From SIG78 sp045635745 (GTDB lineage: Bacteria; Verrucomicrobiota; Lentisphaeria; Victivallales; Victivallaceae): DNA of 35,435 nucleotides. A model generated the notes under the pieces. That model did not search any database. It saw only the letters and a list, made by a program, of their open reading frames with translations, and had not been told where the DNA came from. The stretch is taken from contig JAZTWG010000030.1 of the NCBI GenBank assembly GCA_045635745.1, positions 1 to 35,435 on the forward strand, in the 5' to 3' direction. Both the position numbers and the translations under genes were made by a program. Positions 16,873 through 24,447 of the stretch are shown piece by piece (position 1 is the first letter of the stretch; each line of letters starts with the position of its first letter).

Positions 16873-17766
16873 ATGACCAAAATCAGCGATAAATTGTATT
16901 GTGTCAAACTTATTGACTATACCGCCAATCCCGATTTGACCTTTGAATTGCTCTGTTCGCTCGAAAGTTATTTTACCAGCTACGAGGATCGTGAAAGCGG
17001 CGCAATGTATCTTACCGCTTACTCCGAAACACCGGAAGGCGCCGCCGAACTCAAGCGCAAGATCGAAGAAAATATGCCGTTCTGGAGCGAAGCCGGAGCG
17101 ATCTTCAGCGATCCTGAAGAGTTCGAGCTGGCCAAAGAGGAGTGGAGCGAAGTATGGAAAAAGTATTTCCACATCATTCACATTGCCGATAATCTGGTGA
17201 TCCGCCCCAGCTGGCTGGAATATACCGCGCAGCCCGGGCAGGCGGTGGTGAATATCGATCCAGGTATGAGTTTCGGCACCGGTCAGCACGCCACTACGGC
17301 TTATTGCCTGAAAGCTCTGGCGCAGCACGCCGGTATGAGCGAATACCGGCGAATATTGGATGCCGGCTGCGGATCGGGTATTCTGGCCATTGCCGCCAAA
17401 CTCCTCGGCTACGCTCCGGTCGTGGCGTATGACTACGACCCGGATTGTGTGACGGTGACTCTGGAAAATATGCAATGCAACGGTCTTTCGGAAAAAGATA
17501 TTGAAGTATTTGCCGCCGATGCCACAACTTATGATGCACCGCAGGAATTTGACTTTGCCTGTGTGAATATTTTAAGCCCCATACTCTGCGCACATGCTCC
17601 GCGCATCATTTCGTGGGTTCGCCCCGATGGATTGCTGGCACTGGCGGGCATATTGTCGCAGGATTTTGACGCATTGAGCAGAATTTTTACCGCTGCCGGC
17701 GCGGTGGAACTTGACCGTTTTACCGAAAAAGAGTGGACAAGCGGCCTTTTCCGGCGGATGAAATAA
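16873..17766 (+). CDS. prmA: Ribosomal protein L11 methyltransferase PrmA
   Basis: A 297-residue protein with an N-terminal substrate-recognition domain (about 1-95), the signature IDPGMSFGTGQHATTAYCL, the SAM-binding motif LDAGCGSGILAIAAKLLG (from residue 162), DYDPDCV, and the motif NILSPILCAHAP corresponding to the NI(L)xxxL motif of PrmA. It trimethylates L11 at several residues. AAAAGGA precedes the ATG at nine bases. It heads a rightward run prmA - serine hydrolase - rsmB - tsaE with gaps of 10, 1 and 30 bp, probably an operon of translation-related functions. Confidence 0.94.
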   Translation: MTKISDKLYCVKLIDYTANPDLTFELLCSLESYFTSYEDRESGAMYLTAYSETPEGAAELKRKIEENMPFWSEAGAIFSDPEEFELAKEEWSEVWKKYFHIIHIADNLVIRPSWLEYTAQPGQAVVNIDPGMSFGTGQHATTAYCLKALAQHAGMSEYRRILDAGCGSGILAIAAKLLGYAPVVAYDYDPDCVTVTLENMQCNGLSEKDIEVFAADATTYDAPQEFDFACVNILSPILCAHAPRIISWVRPDGLLALAGILSQDFDALSRIFTAAGAVELDRFTEKEWTSGLFRRMK

Positions 17767-17776
17767 GAGGATTTTT

Positions 17777-18826
17777 ATGGATATAGATGTAAAAAAATTG
17801 CAAGCACTGCTCGACGAGGCAGTCGCCACCGGGCAGGAATCGGCCTGCCAGCTGTCGATTTACAAATCCGGCAGACTGATGGTGGATATTTGTGCCGGAG
17901 AAAATATCAGGAGCAATACGCTTTTTCCGGTCTATTCGGTCAGCAAAGGCCTGACCAGCACGCTGGCACATATCCTTGAAGCGGAAGGCAAACTTGATTT
18001 TGATGCGCCTGTAACAGAATATTGGCCGGAATTCGGCAGCAACGGCAAAGAAGAACTTAAAGTCTGGCACATTTTCAGCCACCGCGCCGGATTATGGCAG
18101 ATGCCGCAGCTGGAAGAGTTTGATGAGCAAGCCGACTGGCAGAAAATGGTCAAATATATGCAGGATGCGGTTCCGGATGATCCCGGCGGCAAATGCCATT
18201 ATCACGGAATAACTTTCGGTTGGCTGGCCGGAGAAGTGATCGCCCGCGCCGGGGGAAAAACTTTCAACGAACTTTTCCGCGAAAAGGTGCTTGCTCCGCT
18301 GGGGATCGAACAGGAGTTCTTTTTCGGTACCGACGATGAAAGCGAAAAGCGCATAATTCTGCCTGAATATTGTTGCGAAAAAAATAAAACCGAATGGCGC
18401 AACTGTTTTGTCAGCAGTCCTGCCATCCGCAGAGCATGCATACCATCTGCCAACGGCTTCGGTTCGGCCCGTGCAATCGCCCGGGTTTACGCCGGTTTGT
18501 GCGGCAGCGGCGTGGATGGAGTCAAACTTTTGCCCGATGATATTATCGCCAACGCCGTGATCCCGCGCCGCGCAGCAGATGACCCGCTGCCGGAGGGGGG
18601 GGCGCGGTGGACGCTTTTCGGTCTGGGCTGGGCGTTGTGCGGCCCGGACGATAACCGCAGTATCATGTTCGGACACGGCGGAGCATTGGGTTCCGAAGGG
18701 CTGGCATATCCGGAACAGGATCTGGCAATCGGCTTTACCAAAAACAAGTTCAATACCACCCACCCGGTACATCCGTTGCGCGACCGCATCAGCGAGGCAT
18801 TGGGTCTGAATATACGGCATTGGTAA
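17777..18826 (+). CDS. Class C beta-lactamase-fold serine hydrolase
   Basis: The 349-residue protein belongs to the beta-lactamase/penicillin-binding-like hydrolases (PF00144). The catalytic SxxK is S54-V-S-K57 in FPVYSVSKGLTS, the second motif is YHG (in KCHYHGITFGW, in place of YxN) and the third is HGG in MFGHGGALGSEG. LKVWHIFSHRAGL is also characteristic. No signal peptide is present, so unlike true beta-lactamases it should stay in the cytoplasm and is more likely an esterase or peptidase. It starts 11 bp after prmA with AAGAGGA as ribosome site, and ends one base before rsmB starts. The substrate is unknown; antibiotic resistance should not be assumed. Confidence 0.9.
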   Translation: MDIDVKKLQALLDEAVATGQESACQLSIYKSGRLMVDICAGENIRSNTLFPVYSVSKGLTSTLAHILEAEGKLDFDAPVTEYWPEFGSNGKEELKVWHIFSHRAGLWQMPQLEEFDEQADWQKMVKYMQDAVPDDPGGKCHYHGITFGWLAGEVIARAGGKTFNELFREKVLAPLGIEQEFFFGTDDESEKRIILPEYCCEKNKTEWRNCFVSSPAIRRACIPSANGFGSARAIARVYAGLCGSGVDGVKLLPDDIIANAVIPRRAADDPLPEGGARWTLFGLGWALCGPDDNRSIMFGHGGALGSEGLAYPEQDLAIGFTKNKFNTTHPVHPLRDRISEALGLNIRHW

Positions 18827-18827
18827 A

Positions 18828-20111
18828 ATGAAAAAAAACGTTGCAGGCTCAATCAATAAAGGCAGATATGCTGTAAATTCCCCTGAAGCGGTTCTGAAAG
18901 AAGCTTCAGCGGCTTTGAAGACTTTGCGCCAGAGCGCCTGCAGTCTTGATGAATATCTTGACCGTGTCAGCGATCCGCAGCTGCGCCGACGGCTGTCGAA
19001 TCTGCTGTTCGGCTGTTTCCGGCACCGCCGGAGTCTGGAAGAAGCGTTGAACAGCTGCTGCACCAGGCCGCCGGCTGAAGATGTGAAAGATCTGTTGCTG
19101 GCGGCACTGAACATGGCAGTCTATCAGGATTCGCTGGCGCCCGGGAGTGTGGTCAATATAGCCGTAACGCTGGCCCGGAAAGAGTTCAATAATTTTGTGG
19201 CGCGGTTTGTCAATGCGGTTTTACGCAAAGCTTTGGAATGTATCGACACGACCGGCTCTGAAGTTTTGCCGAAAACGATCGCCAAACGCTGGAAAAAGGC
19301 TTTTCCGACTGAAGTTTACAACCAATTAACGGAGCTATTTACTTCCCAGGCACACCCCACAGTACGGCTCCGCAGCGGTTTTGCACCGGCGGCCGGGCTG
19401 GAGTTGGAACCGCTGGAACTGGATTTGCCGTGGCAATTTTATATGTGCGGTGATTTGGGAAAACTGCTGGCAAGTCAGGAATTTGCTGAAGGCAGATTCT
19501 ATATTCAGGATCCGGCTCCGGCACATGTTTTGCAAGTATTGAAAAATCATGCAGATCTTTTGCCGGAAAAGCTCAATTTTATCGATCTTTGCGCGGCGCC
19601 CGGCGGTAAATTCATTATGAGTATGGAGTTGTTGAGTTCGCTGGGCAAAGAGGTGATTTCGGCCACCGCCTTTGACCGCAGCAGAAAACGCCTGGAACTG
19701 GTGAAGAAAAATTGTATGCGCTGCAATATAAATTGCCATGTGCAGTCCGGCGATGCAGCAGATCCGGCGATCTACCCGGGAAAAACATTTGAGCTGGTAA
19801 CTTGCGATGTGCCATGTTCCAATTCCGGAGTTTTCCGCCGCCGCCCTGATGCGTTGTGGCGCTGGAACACTCAAGATATGCTCGATATTGCGGAGCTGCA
19901 GTACAATATATTGCTCAATGCCGCAAGATTGACCGCACCCGGAGGGCTGCTGCTTTACAGCACCTGTTCGCTGGAAGCAGAAGAAAATACCTTGCTGATA
20001 AAACGTTTTCTGCAGGAACATGGCAGCTTTGAACCCGTTGAAGAAAAGCTTTTTATGCCGCAATTCAATAACGATGGAACTTACGCGGCACTTTTGATCC
20101 GGAAAAAGTAA
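18828..20111 (+). CDS. rsmB: 16S rRNA (cytosine(967)-C5)-methyltransferase RsmB
   Basis: A 427-residue protein of the RsmB/Sun family. The N-terminal NusB-like RNA-binding domain (about 20-150; RRRLSNLLFGCFRHRRSLEE) precedes the RNA m5C methyltransferase domain. This has FYIQDPAPAHVLQ, the SAM motif IDLCAAPGGKFI, the catalytic-assist cysteine C330 in CDVPCSNSGVFRRRPD and the nucleophile C380 in LLYSTCSLEAEEN. The spacer SNSGV is a small departure from the usual PCSGxG. It lies directly after the serine hydrolase gene, suggesting coupling, and 30 bp before tsaE. The ribosome site would fall within the upstream gene. Confidence 0.93.
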   Translation: MKKNVAGSINKGRYAVNSPEAVLKEASAALKTLRQSACSLDEYLDRVSDPQLRRRLSNLLFGCFRHRRSLEEALNSCCTRPPAEDVKDLLLAALNMAVYQDSLAPGSVVNIAVTLARKEFNNFVARFVNAVLRKALECIDTTGSEVLPKTIAKRWKKAFPTEVYNQLTELFTSQAHPTVRLRSGFAPAAGLELEPLELDLPWQFYMCGDLGKLLASQEFAEGRFYIQDPAPAHVLQVLKNHADLLPEKLNFIDLCAAPGGKFIMSMELLSSLGKEVISATAFDRSRKRLELVKKNCMRCNINCHVQSGDAADPAIYPGKTFELVTCDVPCSNSGVFRRRPDALWRWNTQDMLDIAELQYNILLNAARLTAPGGLLLYSTCSLEAEENTLLIKRFLQEHGSFEPVEEKLFMPQFNNDGTYAALLIRKK

Positions 20112-20141
20112 AAATCTACATATGGAGCAAGACAGCTTATT

Positions 20142-20603
20142 ATGAACACTTTGAAACTTGAAAACCAGCTCGTTGTCACCCGCAGCCGCGAAGAAAGCGA
20201 AGCTTTCGGCGAAGCCTTTGCCCGCATCCTGCCCATTGGCAGTGTAGTGGCCATGTATGGCGATCTGGGTGTCGGAAAAACCGTCATCGCCCGCGGATTT
20301 GCCCGCGGACTGGGAATCAGCGAGGCGGTTTCCAGCCCCACCTATACCATTGTGCAGGAATACGATATTCCCGGCGGCAACCGCTTTTATCACCTCGACC
20401 TTTACCGTATTGCCGATGAACACGCTGCGCTGGGATTTGGTGTGGATGAGTTTTTGAACGATCCCGAAGCATGGACCCTTCTGGAATGGCCCATTCGCAT
20501 AAAAGGTATTCTGCCGCCGGAAGTTATCACGCTCACCATCGAAAAAGTCGGTAACGAAGAACGGCATATCCGGCTTGAATTTCCGAAAAACATGGATAAA
20601 TAA
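20142..20603 (+). CDS. tsaE: tRNA threonylcarbamoyladenosine biosynthesis ATPase TsaE
   Basis: The 153-residue protein has the Walker A motif GDLGVGKT (40-47) in the context VAMYGDLGVGKTVIARGFARGLG, followed by VSSPTYTIVQEY and HLDLYRI, the classic TsaE pattern, and LLEWPIRI with the Walker-B-like region. It works with TsaB/TsaD in making t6A37 on ANN-decoding tRNAs. Length is typical. A GGAG about 15 bases upstream is a distant ribosome site, so the start is less sure than the identity. It closes the prmA-rsmB run. Confidence 0.94.
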   Translation: MNTLKLENQLVVTRSREESEAFGEAFARILPIGSVVAMYGDLGVGKTVIARGFARGLGISEAVSSPTYTIVQEYDIPGGNRFYHLDLYRIADEHAALGFGVDEFLNDPEAWTLLEWPIRIKGILPPEVITLTIEKVGNEERHIRLEFPKNMDK

Positions 20604-20656
20604 ATAATCGCACATATGCCTTGCAGCGTATTTTTTGCATTTTTCAACAATTTAAC

Positions 20657-20684
20657 TTGCAAATATTTGCAGCCGGTGTATCTT
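20657..20684 (+). promoter_or_regulatory. Promoter of the kinase-epimerase pair with palindromic site
   Basis: TTGCAA (20657-20662) and TATCTT (20679-20684), 16 bp apart. A perfect 14-bp palindrome TGCAAATATTTGCA (20658-20671) lies over the -35 box, as expected for a repressor operator. Confidence 0.5.
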
Positions 20685-20715
20685 AATTGCCAAACAACAT
20701 AACCGGAGTTTTTTT

Positions 20716-21819
20716 ATGAGTAAAAATTTTGATTTCAAGGCAATCACAAAACAATTCTGCCTGTACGGCGATTTGCAGAGTGTTGCACCTTACGGCAACG
20801 GACACATCAATGATACTTTTGAAATGGTTTACGATCAGGCCGGATGCCGCATCCGCTACATTCTTCAGCGGATCAATACCAATGTTTTCCGCGATCCGGT
20901 AAACCTTATGGAAAATATCCGCCGGGTGACCACCCATCTGGCAGCCAAGTCGGAAAATTCCCGCCAGACCCTGACTCTGGTACCGGCGGTGGATGGCAAA
21001 AGTTATGTTATTGATGCCGACGGCAACTACTTCCGGACCTATCTTTTTATCGAAAATGCCCAAAGTTATGATATACTGGAAACCGAAAAACAGGCTTACG
21101 AAGCCGCGCGTGCTTTCGGTCGTTTTCAGGCGGATCTTTCTGATATTTCCGGCGGGCGTCTGGCGGAAACGATCAAAGATTTCCACAATACCCCCGTGCG
21201 TGTCCAGCAGCTGGAAAATGCCATCAAGCTTGATAAATGCAACCGGGTGAAAGAGGTTGCCGCCGAAATCGACTTTGTGCTTTCGCGCAAACCGATGACC
21301 GAAAAACTCATCAAACTGCAGTCTGAAGGCGCGATCCCCGAGCGCATTACCCACAACGATACCAAACTCAATAATGTGATGATCGACGATGCCACCGGCA
21401 GCGGTATATGTGTTATTGACCTTGATACGGTCATGCCCGGTCTGGCTCACTATGACTTCGGCGATATGGTGCGCACCGGAACTTCGCCGGCGCCGGAAGA
21501 TGAGGTGGATCTGAACAAGATCTGCATGCGTTTCAATATGTTTGAGGCCCTTCTGCGCGGATACTGCTCCGAAGCCGGACGGGTGCTCAACGATTGCGAA
21601 CTGGAAAATCTGCCGTTTGCCGGTGCGCTTATCACGCTGGAAATCGGCACACGCTTCCTGACCGACTATCTGGAAGGCGATGTCTATTTCAAGACCCACC
21701 GCGCGGGGCACAATCTCGCCCGCTGCCGCAGTCAGTTCCAGCTGGTGCGTTCGATTGAAAGTCAGCACGATGAAATGATGAAACTTTTGAATAACGTAAA
21801 GAAAGAATTGAAAAAATGA
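20716..21819 (+). CDS. N-acetylhexosamine 1-kinase-like phosphotransferase (NahK family)
   Basis: A 367-residue aminoglycoside-phosphotransferase-fold kinase closely patterned on NahK: PYGNGHINDTF at the nucleotide loop, YILQRINTNVF, the catalytic loop ITHNDTKLNNVMIDD (D215) and the Mg-binding VIDLDTVMPGL. NahK-type enzymes phosphorylate GlcNAc/GalNAc at C1 in the anomeric position. The stop overlaps the start of a GalE-like epimerase (ATGA), so the two proteins are coupled; this combination occurs in the lacto-N-biose/galacto-N-biose pathway, where NahK, a uridylyltransferase and GalE recycle the hexoses. The uridylyltransferase and phosphorylase are not in this window. The ribosome site is CCGGAG. 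Confidence 0.88.
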   Translation: MSKNFDFKAITKQFCLYGDLQSVAPYGNGHINDTFEMVYDQAGCRIRYILQRINTNVFRDPVNLMENIRRVTTHLAAKSENSRQTLTLVPAVDGKSYVIDADGNYFRTYLFIENAQSYDILETEKQAYEAARAFGRFQADLSDISGGRLAETIKDFHNTPVRVQQLENAIKLDKCNRVKEVAAEIDFVLSRKPMTEKLIKLQSEGAIPERITHNDTKLNNVMIDDATGSGICVIDLDTVMPGLAHYDFGDMVRTGTSPAPEDEVDLNKICMRFNMFEALLRGYCSEAGRVLNDCELENLPFAGALITLEIGTRFLTDYLEGDVYFKTHRAGHNLARCRSQFQLVRSIESQHDEMMKLLNNVKKELKK

Positions 21820-22724
21820 GAGTTCTGATCACCGGGGGAGCCGGTTTTATCGGCAGCCACATTGCTGAATATTTCAACGGCAAAGCTGAAATCCGTATTT
21901 TTGACAATCTGCGTACCGGCTACAAGCACAATCTTGACGGTCTTGATGTAGAATTTATTGAAGGCGATATCTGCGACCGCGCCGCAGTCAAAGCCGCCAT
22001 GCATGGTGTTGACTATGTTTTCCACCTTGCAGCAATGGTCAGCGTGCCGGAATCCATGTTCAAACCCGGCGAATGTGTGGATATAAATGTGCACGGTCTT
22101 TTAAATGTGCTGGAAGAAGCCGCCGCCGCCGGAGTCAAAAAACTCTGCTTCAGCACCAGCGCCGCCATCTACGGCGACAACCCCGTGGTGCCCAAACTGG
22201 AAACCATGATCCCGGAACCCAAAAGTCCCTACGCCATAACCAAACTCGATGGCGAATACTATTGCAACATGTTCACGCGCGAAGGCAAACTGCAGACCGC
22301 CTGTTTGCGTTACTTCAACGTGTTCGGCCCCCGGCAGGACCCCAAAAGCGCCTATGCCGCGGCGATTCCGATCTTTACGGCCAAGGCGGTTGCCAACGAA
22401 GATATAACCATTTACGGCGATGGCGAACAGACCCGTGATTTCATCTATGTAAAAGATATTGTGGAAGCCAACGTCTTTATGGCAATGAATGATTTTACCG
22501 GCGTATACAATATAGCTTACGGCCAAAAGATCACGATCAACGATCTGGTAAAAGAGATCATCAATGTCACCGGCTCCAGAAGCAGAGTTGTGCATCTCGA
22601 TGAGCGCCCCGGCGATGTAAAGCACTCCATGGCGGGAGTGGAAAAACTCGCTTCGACCGGTTTCAAGCCCAAGCACTCCTTTGCTGAAGGCATGGAAAAA
22701 ACCATCGCATTTTTCCAGAAGTAA
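21816..22724 (+). CDS. NAD-dependent sugar-nucleotide epimerase (GalE-like extended SDR)
   Basis: The 302-residue protein is an extended short-chain dehydrogenase: NAD motif TGGAGFIGSH (6-15), DNLRTGY after the second strand, HLAAMVSVPES, active-site SPYAITK (Y139, K143) with the upstream Ser/Thr in FSTSAAIYG, RYFNVFGPRQDP, and GDGEQTRDFIYVKD near the substrate loop. UDP-glucose or UDP-N-acetylglucosamine 4-epimerisation is the most likely activity; a related dehydratase is less likely. It overlaps the kinase gene by four bases. The protein is about 30 residues shorter than E. coli GalE and closer in size to archaeal/WbpP-like relatives. Confidence 0.88.
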   Translation: MRVLITGGAGFIGSHIAEYFNGKAEIRIFDNLRTGYKHNLDGLDVEFIEGDICDRAAVKAAMHGVDYVFHLAAMVSVPESMFKPGECVDINVHGLLNVLEEAAAAGVKKLCFSTSAAIYGDNPVVPKLETMIPEPKSPYAITKLDGEYYCNMFTREGKLQTACLRYFNVFGPRQDPKSAYAAAIPIFTAKAVANEDITIYGDGEQTRDFIYVKDIVEANVFMAMNDFTGVYNIAYGQKITINDLVKEIINVTGSRSRVVHLDERPGDVKHSMAGVEKLASTGFKPKHSFAEGMEKTIAFFQK

Positions 22725-22763
22725 GCACGGAGAGTATTGAGTCAGCGCCCGGGGATCTTGCTG

Positions 22764-22809
22764 CGGCGGATTACCGGGTCGGCTCCTCCTGGCACACCTT
22801 GTTCCGCCG
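22764..22809. repeat. GC-rich intergenic inverted repeat
   Basis: CGGCGGA (22764-22770) pairs with TCCGCCG (22803-22809) around a 32-base loop, in the 138-bp gap between two convergent genes. No T-tract follows, so it is not a plain terminator. A second weak GAGG...CCTC pair follows at about 22822-22847. Confidence 0.4.
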
Positions 22810-22862
22810 GAGTTTTATGCAGAGGTGGCTCCATCGAGCTCCCCTCTTGCTGAAACTCGACC

Positions 22863-24038
22863 TTATACAAAGCTTTTTACAAAGCGGATGTTCAACGCAA
22901 TATTCTCCTGATATGACTGCATTTTTTCCTGCAGTTTGATTTTAATAACCTCTTCAGCAACGGCGTATCTGTGCGGCATCAGCAGATGAAAATCCAGAGA
23001 TTCGACCGTTCCGTCGTCATTTTTCTGCAATTTGAAGTCATAGACCTTCATTTCGCCATCAAGTCCGGCCACGGTATTTTCCAAACGGCTCCGCCAGTAG
23101 ATTATCTCCGGATGCGTTTTGTCATGCGGATCGCCGTGCAGCAGCAAATGTACTGAAAGAGTTCTGGCTACAACCACTTCGGCGTGTTCGAGTATATCGT
23201 GCGCCGATGCCCGGTCGCCCTCGCTGGAAATTTCGGCATGGGCTGTGACAAAGTAGGTATTTTCGCCATAATTATGCACAATAATATCATGCACGCCATC
23301 AATCCCCGGACACTCCAGAATAGTTTTCCGGATTTTTTCGACCAGCTCATGATCGGGTTGTTCACCCAGCAGTTTGCTCACAGTTTCCTTCAGGATATTT
23401 CCGCCCGCCCACAGGATCATCAAAGCCACCACGATACCGGCACAGCCGTCGGCAGGAAACGCGGTATAACGCAAAACAATGAGCGAAGCCACCACAAGCA
23501 CGGTGCTCAGACAATCGCTCAAACTGTCGTATGCCGCAGCTTTGACCACGCTTGAATTGATAAGTCTGGCCACACGGCTGTAAAAAAAGAACATCCAGCA
23601 CTTGACCAGCATTGTACAGCCTAAAACCACGATCGTCACTGTATTGGCATTGATTTGCGATGGCCGCACCAGTGCAATCACCGAATCCTTAAGAAACGTT
23701 ATACCCAGCACCACGACCAATACCGAAACAATGACCCCCGCCACATATTCAGTCCGGCCATGCCCGAATGGGTGTTCAGCATCCGGCGGCCGGGCGGCAA
23801 GATGAAAACCGCCCACGGTGATAATACCGCTGCCGGCATCAGAAAGATTATTCACGGCTTCGGCGGCAATGGCGATACTGCCGGAAGTTATCGCCAGAAT
23901 GATCTTGACAATAATCAAAAGCACATTGCAGACAATACCGGTTATACCGCTGACAATGCCGCAACGCATCCGGGCTTGTGCATCCATGGTGCTGCCATAG
24001 CCGGGGACAAAAAATTTAAGTATGATCGATGTAAGCAT
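22863..24038 (-). CDS. Cation diffusion facilitator (CDF) transporter
   Basis: The 391-residue protein has six hydrophobic helices and a C-terminal cytoplasmic domain, the CDF plan. Helix II carries EAVNNLSDAGSG and helix V YDSLSDCLST, the two metal-site motifs (here NxxxD and DxxxD), and HPFGHGRTEYVAG lies in the loop after helix II. The N/D-rich site resembles Mn/Fe-type rather than HxxxD zinc-type members, but the metal cannot be set from this alone. It exports divalent cations in exchange for protons across the inner membrane. The C-terminal domain (after about 215) has HDIIVHNYG and HAEIS as in the family. The gene is monocistronic with its own promoter. Confidence 0.93.
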   Translation of the reverse strand: MLTSIILKFFVPGYGSTMDAQARMRCGIVSGITGIVCNVLLIIVKIILAITSGSIAIAAEAVNNLSDAGSGIITVGGFHLAARPPDAEHPFGHGRTEYVAGVIVSVLVVVLGITFLKDSVIALVRPSQINANTVTIVVLGCTMLVKCWMFFFYSRVARLINSSVVKAAAYDSLSDCLSTVLVVASLIVLRYTAFPADGCAGIVVALMILWAGGNILKETVSKLLGEQPDHELVEKIRKTILECPGIDGVHDIIVHNYGENTYFVTAHAEISSEGDRASAHDILEHAEVVVARTLSVHLLLHGDPHDKTHPEIIYWRSRLENTVAGLDGEMKVYDFKLQKNDDGTVESLDFHLLMPHRYAVAEEVIKIKLQEKMQSYQENIALNIRFVKSFV

Positions 24039-24075
24039 GATTGTATTTTCCTGAAATAAAATAAGTGCAGTTATT

Positions 24076-24103
24076 AATATACACTTGCTGCATATTTTTT
24101 CAA
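24076..24103 (-). promoter_or_regulatory. Promoter of the CDF transporter gene
   Basis: Minus strand TTGAAA (24098-24103) and TATATT (24076-24081), 16 bp apart, about 38 bp before the ATG. Confidence 0.6.
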
Positions 24104-24150
24104 GCCCGCATCAATATCCGGATAAAAATCCGGGTTCAGAACAAGCGCCG

Positions 24151-24447
24151 TCAGCCGCCGCCATAACTGCCGATGAGCAGATAGCGTTTGTCGCCATTGC
24201 CTTTCATATCGATTAAATAATCTTTAATAGTTGAAGGATTTTTCATCCTCCCTGCGATACCTTTATAAATAAATCTCTGACCTGATTTGCCTTTGTAATC
24301 ATCCAACGGAACCATAAAGCCGATACTGCTCATGAAAGAATCTGTGTTGGTAAATTTGAGCCCAAACGCTTTTTACCGTTTTTATGAAACTCCACCCCGA
24401 CAGGCTTTGAAGTCTCTGCTTGGGTCTGAAAAATAACGTTCCAGTCA
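24151..24447 (-). pseudogene. Frameshifted C-terminal remnant after the GH42-type gene
   Basis: Directly after the beta-galactosidase stop, one frame reads DDWNVIFQTQAETSKPVGVEFHKNGKKR; a one-base shift near 24362 then gives FGLKFTNTDSFMSSIGFMVP and onward through RFIYKGIAGRMKNPSTIKDY to a stop at 24151 (ending LLIGSYGGG). The two parts join into a plausible beta-rich tail of about 95 residues. No start codon with a ribosome site is present. I take it as what is left of a deleted gene; the parent family is unknown. Confidence 0.55.

Noticed and set aside
17777..18826. Antibiotic-resistance beta-lactamase
   Set aside because: No signal peptide, YHG instead of YxN, and a housekeeping context; an esterase or peptidase is more likely.
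18092..20615. Minus-strand frames of 340 and 426 codons
   Set aside because: They lie opposite the serine hydrolase, rsmB and tsaE and show no domain.
20683..21768. A 361-codon minus frame
   Set aside because: It is the shadow of the NahK-like gene.
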